A DNA stretch of 64,000 bases, from assembly GCF_003096715.1 (NCBI RefSeq), contig NZ_QEOL01000015.1, positions 124,001-188,000 on the forward strand, in the 5' to 3' direction. The stretch comes from Paraburkholderia silvatlantica (lineage in GTDB: Bacteria; Pseudomonadota; Gammaproteobacteria; Burkholderiales; Burkholderiaceae). Each line of letters begins with the position of its first letter. The stretch's first letter is position 1. The notes beneath the pieces are model-generated. The model saw nothing but the letters and a program-made list of their open reading frames with translations. It ran no database searches and was not told where the DNA came from. This document shows positions 55,255 through 62,701 of the stretch, in pieces. A program made the translations under genes and the position numbers.

Positions 55255-56748
55255 ATGGACGTCACGACCGCTATTCCCGCACCTGCACCCGCGCCGGCAA
55301 GCCCGCAAGGCCGCCGCCGCGGCGGCCTGCGCACCCTGTTAGGCCGCGATACACTGCCGCCGCTCGCCTTGTGGGTGTTCACGGCGCTGCTGATCGGTGC
55401 GCACCAGGGCACGGTGCTCACGCTCGCGTTCCCTGTGCTTTCGATCGCAGTGGGCTTCTGGCTCTACTTCGTGAACCCGGTGCGCTATATCGGCTTCATG
55501 TGGTGGCTGTGGTTCCTGAGCCCGGAAGTGCGGCGTCTGGCCGACTACGGCAAGGGTGGCTTCACGCCCACCAGCCTCATTCAGGTCGCGCCGCTCGCCG
55601 TGACGATGATCAGCGGCATTTCGCTGCTGCGCTACTACCCGATCCTCGGGCAGCGGCGCGGCCTGCCGCTCCTGCTCGCGCTGCTAGGCATCGGCTATGC
55701 GTTCGTGGTGGGCGTGGTGGGAAGCGGCCCGGCCGCGGCGGTCTATGACCTCGCGAACTGGATCTATCCGTTCCTGATCGGTTTTCACATCATGGTGCTC
55801 ACGCGCCAGTATCCCGAGTGCAGCAAGACCATCATCAACACCTTTATCTACGGCATGCTCGTGATGGGCGCGTACGGTCTCGTGCAGTTCTTCATCATGC
55901 CGCCGTGGGACGCCATGTGGATGATCGGCTCGGACATGAACTCGCAGGGCGACCCCGTGCCGCTCGGCGTGCGCGTGTTCAGCACGATGAATTCGTCGGG
56001 CCCGTTCGCGTTCGCGATGATGGGCGCGATGGTGTTCGTGATGGCCGCGAAGCATCGCGTGCGCTGGATCGCAGCGGCGTTCGGCTTCTTCTCGTTCGCA
56101 CTCTCGCTCGTGCGCTCCACCTGGGGCGGCTGGGCGATCGCCATGGTCATCCAGTTGATGAAGTCGAGCAACAAGGTGCGCATCCGCATCATCATCAGCG
56201 CGGTCGTGCTGGCGGGCGTGTGCGTGCCGCTGCTCACGTTCGGCCCCGTGGCCGACCGCATGCAGCAGCGCCTGAATACGCTCGTGAACCTGAAGGACGA
56301 CCAGAGCTACGAGGCGCGTAACCAGTTCTATGCCGACTTCGCGAAAAAAGCCTTCACGGATGTGACGGGCGAGGGCCTCGGCGCCACCGGCGCATCGACG
56401 AAGCTCTCCAGCAACAACGGTCAGCTCGGCCAGTACGGCAGCTTCGACAGTGGCGTGATGAACATTCCGTTCGTGCTCGGCTGGCCCGGCACGCTGCTCT
56501 ATATGTCGGGTGTGCTGTGGCTGCTCGTGCGTGCGGTGCGCGTATCGTTTCGTCTGTCCGACGACCGCTACGTTTGCGCGTGCCTGAGCCTCGCGATCTC
56601 GATCTTCGCCATGCTCGTGTTCACCAACTCGCTCGTGGGCACCGGCGGCCTGCTGCTCTTTTCGAGCGTGTTTTCCATTCTCAGCGCGGGACATTGGACG
56701 AAGCTTCAACGCCAGTCCAATGTCCGTACCACGGAGGTCTCCGATTGA
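55255..56748 (+). CDS. bceI: Wzy-like polysaccharide polymerase
   Basis: A 497-residue polytopic membrane protein with about ten to twelve hydrophobic segments between residues 40 and 475. A larger extracytoplasmic loop near residues 345-400 contains 'DDQSYEARNQFYADF' and 'GEGLGATGAST'. This is the layout of O-antigen ligase/Wzy proteins, which join repeat units on the periplasmic side. The ATG at 55255 is chosen; a GTG at 55249, overlapping the bceH stop, is the alternative. Its stop overlaps the bceJ TTG start. Confidence 0.85.
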   Translation: MDVTTAIPAPAPAPASPQGRRRGGLRTLLGRDTLPPLALWVFTALLIGAHQGTVLTLAFPVLSIAVGFWLYFVNPVRYIGFMWWLWFLSPEVRRLADYGKGGFTPTSLIQVAPLAVTMISGISLLRYYPILGQRRGLPLLLALLGIGYAFVVGVVGSGPAAAVYDLANWIYPFLIGFHIMVLTRQYPECSKTIINTFIYGMLVMGAYGLVQFFIMPPWDAMWMIGSDMNSQGDPVPLGVRVFSTMNSSGPFAFAMMGAMVFVMAAKHRVRWIAAAFGFFSFALSLVRSTWGGWAIAMVIQLMKSSNKVRIRIIISAVVLAGVCVPLLTFGPVADRMQQRLNTLVNLKDDQSYEARNQFYADFAKKAFTDVTGEGLGATGASTKLSSNNGQLGQYGSFDSGVMNIPFVLGWPGTLLYMSGVLWLLVRAVRVSFRLSDDRYVCACLSLAISIFAMLVFTNSLVGTGGLLLFSSVFSILSAGHWTKLQRQSNVRTTEVSD

Positions 56749-57965
56749 GAGTCGCAATCGTCACGCATGTCGTGCGTCACAATGACGGCCAGGGCCGCGT
56801 CAATCATGAAATCGCGCGCGCCGCGCTCGACGAGGGGTTCGAGGTGACGCTGGTCGCCTCGCATGTCGCGCCCGAATTGCTCGCCCATCCCAAGGTGAAA
56901 TGGGTGAGCGTGCAGCCATCGCGCGCATGGCCCACCAACCTGCTGCGCCAGCAGGTGTTCGCGCTGAAGAGCGCGCTGTGGCTGCGCCGCAACCGGCGCG
57001 AATACGATGTGCTGCATGTGAACGGCTTCATCACCTGGGCGCATGCCGATGTCAACACCGCGCACTTCGTGCACGGCGGCTGGGCGCGCAGCAAGTATTA
57101 CCCGTTCGGTCTCACGCGCGGCGTCTGGTCCGCATACCAGTTCGTCTACACGCGCGCCAATGCGGTGCTGGAGCGCTGGGCATACCGGCGCTCGCGCGTG
57201 ATCGCCGCAGTCTCCCGGAAGGTCGCGGACGAAATCCGTGCGTCGGGCGGCGACCCCGTGGAGCGTCTCGACGTGATCTACAACGGCGTGGACACGCGCG
57301 GCTTCTCAACCGCGAGCGCGGACCGCGCGAAATTCTCGCTGCCCGCCGACGCGTTCCTGCTGCTCTTCGTGGGTGACCTGCGCACGCCGCGCAAGAACCT
57401 TGGCACGGTGCTGCACGCGCTCAAGCAGATGCCCGGCAACGTGCATCTGGCTGTGGCCGGCTACCTGCCGGGCAGCCCGTATCCCGGTCTTGCACGCGAG
57501 CTGGGCATCGAGTCTCGCGTGCATTTCCTCGGCCTCGTGCGCGAGATGCCGACGCTCATGCGCTCCGTCGATACCTACGTATTTCCTTCGCGCTACGAAG
57601 CGATGAGCCTGTCGCTGCTCGAAGCGATGGCGGCGGGCCTGCCCGTCGTGACGGCGCGCACGGCAGGCGGCGCGGAAATCATCACGCCCGAGTGCGGCAT
57701 CGTGCTCGAAGACCCCGACGACGTGCCCGCGCTCGCCAACGCCGTGAAAACGCTCGCCGCCGACACGCCGCGCCGCCTCGCGATGGGCGAGGCCGCGGCG
57801 GAGCTTGCCACGCAGTTCGGCTGGGCGCGCATGGCCGCGCAGTACATCGCGCTCTACCGGCAACTGGCCGGCGACGCGAGCGAGGCCGTGCGCCGCGAAG
57901 AACCCGCGTTCGCCGCTGCGACGCTGCCGGGCGGTCAATCGCTCCAGCGCGCAGAAACCCCCTGA
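56745..57965 (+). CDS. bceJ: GT4 glycosyltransferase with TTG start
   Basis: A 406-residue GT-B transferase. 'VIYNGVDTRGFS' and 'FVGDLRTPRKNLGTVLHAL' mark the donor domain, and the E-x7-E motif is in 'PSRYEAMSLSLLEAMAAG'. The start is best placed at TTG 56745: it overlaps the bceI stop (TTGA), a strong ACGGAGG lies 7 nt upstream, and the protein then opens with 'RVAIVTHVVRHNDGQGRV', the proper GT4 N-terminus. No ATG gives this. It adds a sugar to the lipid-linked unit; which one is unknown. Confidence 0.9.
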   Translation: MRVAIVTHVVRHNDGQGRVNHEIARAALDEGFEVTLVASHVAPELLAHPKVKWVSVQPSRAWPTNLLRQQVFALKSALWLRRNRREYDVLHVNGFITWAHADVNTAHFVHGGWARSKYYPFGLTRGVWSAYQFVYTRANAVLERWAYRRSRVIAAVSRKVADEIRASGGDPVERLDVIYNGVDTRGFSTASADRAKFSLPADAFLLLFVGDLRTPRKNLGTVLHALKQMPGNVHLAVAGYLPGSPYPGLARELGIESRVHFLGLVREMPTLMRSVDTYVFPSRYEAMSLSLLEAMAAGLPVVTARTAGGAEIITPECGIVLEDPDDVPALANAVKTLAADTPRRLAMGEAAAELATQFGWARMAAQYIALYRQLAGDASEAVRREEPAFAAATLPGGQSLQRAETP

Positions 57966-57997
57966 TAACCGCATACGTGCAGAACAAAGGACACGCG

Positions 57998-59155
57998 ATG
58001 ACCACACACTCCATTCAGTCGCTGCAGATCGGCATGCACTGGTTTCCCGAGCGCGCAGGCGGTCTCGACCGCATGTACTATTCGCTCGTCGGCGCGCTGC
58101 CCGGCGCGGGCGTGCGCGTGCGCGGCGTCGTGGCCGGCTCGCCCAAGGTGGCCCAGGACAGCGGCGGCGCGATTCACGGCTTCGGCTCCGCTTCGCGCTC
58201 GTTGCCGTTTCGCCTCATGGATGCGCGCCGCGCGCTGCGCAGCGAGATCCGCCGCCACCGTCCCGACGTGATTTCCTCGCACTTCGCGCTTTACACCTTC
58301 CCTGGACTCGACGTCACGCGCGGCATTCCGCAGGTTTCGCACTTTCAGGGACCGTGGGCCGACGAAAGTCTCGTGGAAGGCGCGGCCACGCTGAGCCAGC
58401 GCATCAAGCACTCGCTGGAGCAGTCGGTGTATGAGCGCTCCTCGCGGCTCATCGTGCTGTCGAAGGCGTTTGGCGACATCCTCACGCGCCGCTACGGCAT
58501 TTCGCCCGAGCGCGTGCGCATCGTGCCGGGCTGCGTGGATACGGCGCATTTCGACCCGGCCTGCACGACGGCGGAAGCGCGCCTGAAGCTCCAGTTGCCG
58601 CAAGGCCGCCCGATCATCCTGGCCGTGCGCCGCCTCGTGCGCCGCATGGGCCTCGAAGATCTGATCGACGCGATCAAGGTAGTCAAGCAACGCCACCCGG
58701 ACGTGCTCCTGCTGATCGCGGGGCGAGGCCGTCTGGAGTCCGAACTTCAGCAGCGTATCGACGAAAGAGGACTGGCCGACAACGTGAAGCTGCTCGGTTT
58801 CGTGCCCGACGCACATCTGCCGTCGCTCTATCGCGCGGCCACGCTGAGCGTGGTGCCGACGGTTGCGCTGGAGGGCTTCGGCCTGATTACGGTGGAATCG
58901 CTTTCCGCCGGCACGCCGGTTCTGGTGACGCCGGTGGGTGGTCTGCCCGAAGCGGTGGCGGGTCTGTCGCAAGATCTCGTGCTGCCGAGCACGGGTGCGA
59001 ACGCGATCGCCGATGGCATCGACGGCGCGCTCTCGGGCCGCATCAAGCTGCCGGATGAAGAGGCGTGCAAGGCGTATGCGCGCGAGCACTTCGATAACGC
59101 CGTGATCGCGAAGCGCGTGGCCGCGGTTTACGCGCAAGCCATCGCCGCTCACTGA
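57998..59155 (+). CDS. bceK: GT4 glycosyltransferase, last gene of the bceB-K run
   Basis: A 385-residue GT-B transferase. 'MHWFPERAGGLDRMYYSLV' is the typical Gly-containing N-terminal loop. 'VPGCVDTAHFDP', 'AVRRLVRRMGLEDLI' and the E-x7-E motif in 'EGFGLITVESLSAG' mark the donor domain. AAAGGA precedes the ATG, 32 bp after bceJ. A terminator hairpin follows at 59180. Confidence 0.9.
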   Translation: MTTHSIQSLQIGMHWFPERAGGLDRMYYSLVGALPGAGVRVRGVVAGSPKVAQDSGGAIHGFGSASRSLPFRLMDARRALRSEIRRHRPDVISSHFALYTFPGLDVTRGIPQVSHFQGPWADESLVEGAATLSQRIKHSLEQSVYERSSRLIVLSKAFGDILTRRYGISPERVRIVPGCVDTAHFDPACTTAEARLKLQLPQGRPIILAVRRLVRRMGLEDLIDAIKVVKQRHPDVLLLIAGRGRLESELQQRIDERGLADNVKLLGFVPDAHLPSLYRAATLSVVPTVALEGFGLITVESLSAGTPVLVTPVGGLPEAVAGLSQDLVLPSTGANAIADGIDGALSGRIKLPDEEACKAYAREHFDNAVIAKRVAAVYAQAIAAH

Positions 59156-59179
59156 CGCGGGCCGTCAGGCCAAAAGGAG

Positions 59180-59203
59180 ACCGCCGCTCGGGAGAGTGGC
59201 GGT
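59180..59203. terminator. Bidirectional terminator between bceK and bceM
   Basis: ACCGCCGCTC (59180-59189) pairs with GAGTGGCGGT (59194-59203) around the tetraloop GGGA; the ten pairs include one G-U. TGTT follows on the plus strand and TCTCCTTTTGG on the minus strand. It lies between the convergent ends of bceK and bceM. Confidence 0.75.
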
Positions 59204-59237
59204 TGTTCGATAGAAGAGAGAGGCAGTAAGCGGCGCG

Positions 59238-60194
59238 CTATTGCGTTTCAGGCACGCGTTCGCGGGCTTCTTCATACATCCAGCGCAACGTGTCCTCCAG
59301 ATGCTTGCGCGAGCTGTCGCCGACGATGGAGCGCAGTTTCGCGTTCGATCCGATCAGCTGACGCACTTCGTTGGCGCGCACGAAGCGCGGATCGACGTGC
59401 ACCTCGATCTCGTAGCCGGCGATGCGCGCAAGCATGCCGAGCAGCGCGCCAAGCGTCTGGCCGCTGCCCGAGCAGACGTTGACGGTGACGCCGCGCGGCG
59501 CGACTTCGACAAGCCGCGCATAGGCGTTCACCACGTCGCGCACATCGGAGAAGTCGCGGGCCACGTGGAGGTTGCCGAGCGAAATCTGCTTTGCGCCGCG
59601 TGCGTAGTGCTCGACGATCTTCGGGATCAGGAAGTCGGGCGATTGGCCCACGCCCGTGTAGTTGAACGGGCGCGCGATGATGATCGGCAATTGCGCCTGA
59701 AAGCGCTTCGCGACGTATTCCATCGCGAGCTTGCTGACCGCGTAGTCGTTGGCGGGTTGGGGCTCGACGTGCTCGTCGATCACGCCGTTCGTGGCGTTGC
59801 CGTAGACGTTCGCACTGCTCGCCAGCAAGACGGCGCGCGGCACGTGCTTTTGCTGCGCGAGCGCATCGAGCAGATTGCGCGTGCCGACCACGTTCACGAC
59901 ATAGGTGCGCGCCACGTCGCTATCGGCCACGTGGGCCACCGCGGCGAGATGCACGACCACGTCGGGCTGCACGGATTCGAGCGCATGGGCGAGGGCGGCG
60001 CGGTCGAGCAGGTCGGCTTCGATCGCCGTGGCGCCGAACGGGAAGGCTTCCGCGCTCAGCGATTCGCCGGCCCGCACGGTGCCCCACACGCGGTAGCCGT
60101 CCGCCGCGAGCCGGGCGGCCATGTAGCGGCCCGTAAAGCCGCCGATGCCCGTGACGAGCGCGCGCGGACGGCTAGCGGGATCAGAATGTGTCAT
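59238..60194 (-). CDS. bceM: GDP-6-deoxy-4-keto-D-mannose reductase (GDP-rhamnose synthesis)
   Basis: A 318-residue extended SDR. The Rossmann motif 'TGIGGFTGRYM' has the GxxGxxG (G16, G19, G22). The catalytic pair is Y151-x-x-x-K155 in 'DYAVSKLA', and 'LASSANVYG' carries the catalytic Ser region. With BceN it should turn GDP-mannose into GDP-D-rhamnose, a cepacian sugar. The ATG at 60194 is used; it overlaps the end of bceN by 14 nt, so translation is coupled. Fucose or talose isomers cannot be excluded from sequence alone. Confidence 0.88.
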   Translation of the reverse strand: MTHSDPASRPRALVTGIGGFTGRYMAARLAADGYRVWGTVRAGESLSAEAFPFGATAIEADLLDRAALAHALESVQPDVVVHLAAVAHVADSDVARTYVVNVVGTRNLLDALAQQKHVPRAVLLASSANVYGNATNGVIDEHVEPQPANDYAVSKLAMEYVAKRFQAQLPIIIARPFNYTGVGQSPDFLIPKIVEHYARGAKQISLGNLHVARDFSDVRDVVNAYARLVEVAPRGVTVNVCSGSGQTLGALLGMLARIAGYEIEVHVDPRFVRANEVRQLIGSNAKLRSIVGDSSRKHLEDTLRWMYEEARERVPETQ

Positions 60195-61224
60195 GGCGTT
60201 CGTTGCGCGCAAGGTCGGCCGTGACCATCATCTGGCAGAGCTGCTCGAGCGACGTCTGCGGCTTCCAGCCGAGTTTTTCCTGCGCTTTGGCCGGGTCGCC
60301 GATGAGCAGATCGACTTCGGCGGGGCGGTAGTAGCGCGGGCTCACGCGCACGAGCGTGCGGCCCGTGGCGACGCAAATGCCGGTTTCGCGCTCGCCCTTG
60401 CCCGACCATTCGAGCTGGATGCCTGCCGCGGTGAAAGCCATCTTCACGAAGTCGCGCACGGTTTCGGTGCGGCCCGTGGCGAGCACATAGGTGTCGGGTT
60501 CGTCGGCCTGCAGCATGCGCCACATGCCTTCGACGTATTCGGAGGCGTAGCCCCAGTCGCGCTTGGCGTCGAGGTTGCCGAGCTCGAGCATGTTGAGCTT
60601 GCCGAGCTTGATCTTGGCGACGCTGTCGGTGATCTTGCGCGTGACGAACTCGCGCCCGCGCAGCGGCGACTCGTGATTGAAGAGAATGCCGCTCGTCGCG
60701 AAGATGTCGTAAGACTCGCGGTAGTTGACGGTGGACCAGTGTGCGAACAGCTTGGCCACGCCATAGGGGCTGCGCGGATAGAACGGCGTGTCCTCGCATT
60801 GCGGAATCGCCTGGACCTTGCCGAACATTTCGGAGGTCGAAGCCTGATAGAAGCGCGCTTGCGGATTCACCACGCGAATCGCTTCGAGCATGTTCAGCAC
60901 GCCGATGCCGGTGACTTCGGCGGTCGTGGCGGGCTGGTCGAACGAGACACCCACGAAGCTCTGGGCCGCGAGGTTGTAGACCTCCTGCGCTTGCGCGCGT
61001 TCGACGAGGCGCAGGGTCGAGCCCGCGTCCGTGAGATCGTGTTCGACGAGTTCGAGCGACGGATGGTCGAGGATTCCCAGCTCGTTCATGCGCCAGAAGT
61101 TGACGGAGCTGGTGCGGCGATAAGTGCCGGTGACGTTGTAGCCCTTGTCGAGCAGCAGGCGCGTGAGGTAGGCGCCGTCCTGGCCGGAAACACCGGTGAT
61201 GATCGCTTTGCGACGTTCGTTCAT
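60181..61224 (-). CDS. bceN: GDP-mannose 4,6-dehydratase
   Basis: A 347-residue extended SDR of the Gmd family. The NADP site is 'ITGVSGQDGAYLTRLLL' (G11, G14, G17). The catalytic residues are T130-S131-E132 in 'STSEMFG' and Y154-x-x-x-K158 in 'SPYGVAKLF'. 'FNHESPLRGREFVTRKI' is diagnostic of Gmd. It converts GDP-mannose to GDP-4-keto-6-deoxymannose, the substrate of BceM. AAAGG precedes the ATG. It lies 37 bp after bceO. Confidence 0.95.
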   Translation of the reverse strand: MNERRKAIITGVSGQDGAYLTRLLLDKGYNVTGTYRRTSSVNFWRMNELGILDHPSLELVEHDLTDAGSTLRLVERAQAQEVYNLAAQSFVGVSFDQPATTAEVTGIGVLNMLEAIRVVNPQARFYQASTSEMFGKVQAIPQCEDTPFYPRSPYGVAKLFAHWSTVNYRESYDIFATSGILFNHESPLRGREFVTRKITDSVAKIKLGKLNMLELGNLDAKRDWGYASEYVEGMWRMLQADEPDTYVLATGRTETVRDFVKMAFTAAGIQLEWSGKGERETGICVATGRTLVRVSPRYYRPAEVDLLIGDPAKAQEKLGWKPQTSLEQLCQMMVTADLARNERHDTF

Positions 61225-61261
61225 GTGATGTGCCTTTGAAGTATCGAACGGGATTCAGGAA

Positions 61262-62356
61262 TTACGATTGCGGGCTCGACTGGCTCACGCGCGCGGCGAG
61301 GTCGACCGGCGCAACTGCAGAGCGGCGGCGCGGACCGCGCGTGAGGCGGCGCTCGAAGAGGAACCAGCTCGCGCTTGCATAAGCGAGCGTGAGAACGAGC
61401 GCGATCGCGGCGCTCTCGATGCGGCCGTAGTGGAGCGGCCACACGGCATAGAGAATCGTGAGGTGAATGAGGTAGATCGTGTAGCTGATCGTGCCGATAT
61501 ACACGAGCACCGGGTTCGACAGCAGGCGCCGCACGATGCCTTTCGATTGCAGCGCGAACACGACGATGGAAGTGCAGAGCACGAGTGAAACGCTGTAGAG
61601 CATCGCGTTCGAAAGCGGCGTGTTCATGGCGCGAAAGCGCGGGTAGTGCAGGTGCAGCCAGGCGAGCACGCCGAGCGCCGCGAAGAAAAGCACGGCGGCG
61701 GGCCACTTGAAGGGTTCGAGCGCGTTGCGGTCGCGGCGCACGAGCACGGCGAGCAGCGCGCCGGCGGCCAGCAGGTCCATGCGGAACGGCGTGAGGTAAT
61801 AGATCGGCCAGTACGAGTCGAACCACGGCGTCGCGACGGCGCGCAGCACGGGCACGAGCAGGATGAGCGCGGCGGCCGCCGCGGCCATGAGCCGTTGCGG
61901 CAGGAGCAGCACGACGAAGGGCCAGACGATGTAGAACTGCTCTTCTACGGCGAGCGACCAGAGGATGTTGAGGCTGTCGTGCCCGCTCTGGCCGAGTGCG
62001 TCGCCGATATTGGTGGCGAAGAATGCATACCACGGCCAGTAGTGCGCCCAGCCGAAGCCGAACAGCAGCGACGAAACGATGAGCAGCAGCACGTAAGGCG
62101 GCAGGATACGGCGTACCCGGCGCGCATAGAAGTAACTGAAATACGATTGTCCGCGCGCCTTGCGCTCGAGCAGGATGCCGGTGATGAGAAAACCGCTCAG
62201 CACGAAGAACAGGTCGACGCCCATCCACAGCGGGGCGCGCAACGCGTGCTGCGCGAACACGGCGAGCACGGCGAAAGCACGCAGACCGTCCAGCTGGACG
62301 ATGCGGTGGGAATGGTCGGCGGGGCCTTGTTGACTGACTGGGCGGCTGACGGTCAT
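61262..62356 (-). CDS. bceO: Acyltransferase 3 family membrane O-acyltransferase
   Basis: A 364-residue protein with about ten membrane helices. The N-terminal 'RIVQLDGLRAFAVLAVFAQH' (with the catalytic-type Arg and His) and 'GVDLFFVLSGFLITGILL' are hallmarks of acyltransferase 3 proteins. It probably O-acetylates the polysaccharide repeat; cepacian is known to be acetylated. The ATG at 62356 is chosen because CGGAGA lies upstream; an ATG at 62380 is in frame. It is the first gene of the minus-strand bceO-bceN-bceM set. Confidence 0.9.
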   Translation of the reverse strand: MTVSRPVSQQGPADHSHRIVQLDGLRAFAVLAVFAQHALRAPLWMGVDLFFVLSGFLITGILLERKARGQSYFSYFYARRVRRILPPYVLLLIVSSLLFGFGWAHYWPWYAFFATNIGDALGQSGHDSLNILWSLAVEEQFYIVWPFVVLLLPQRLMAAAAAALILLVPVLRAVATPWFDSYWPIYYLTPFRMDLLAAGALLAVLVRRDRNALEPFKWPAAVLFFAALGVLAWLHLHYPRFRAMNTPLSNAMLYSVSLVLCTSIVVFALQSKGIVRRLLSNPVLVYIGTISYTIYLIHLTILYAVWPLHYGRIESAAIALVLTLAYASASWFLFERRLTRGPRRRSAVAPVDLAARVSQSSPQS

Positions 62357-62701
62357 CGGTTCTCCGGTGGATTCATGCATGCACAATGGCTTCGCGGTTC
62401 ATTCTAGAAAGAATTAAATGTTCAAAAAGCCAAAATATATTGGGCATGGATTTTTGAAATTAAATACGGGAATTTGCGCGATATGAAATGCATATGGCAT
62501 TCCGAAAATCGGGCTAGGCCTTGCTGAGTAAGGCCTGTTGGCTTCGCATCCGCATTCTGGAATTTATTTCCGTTTCATTCGGAAACGGGTCATAAATACT
62601 GAATTTTTTTGAATTATTTTCCCTTTTTTGGAGGCGATTTTTCACGCGGTTTGTACGGCATGATCCTGGCAGATTGCCGTCACCAGACCGGAGGAATTGC
62701 C
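62357..62701. other. AT-rich divergent promoter region of the second bce set
   Basis: No gene is seen. The stretch is AT-rich, like the gap between bceA and bceB, and contains short dyads: CCAAAATATATTGG (62430-62443) and an AATGC/GCATT repeat near 62489-62503. It must carry promoters for bceO to the left and the secreted protein to the right. Confidence 0.45.
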
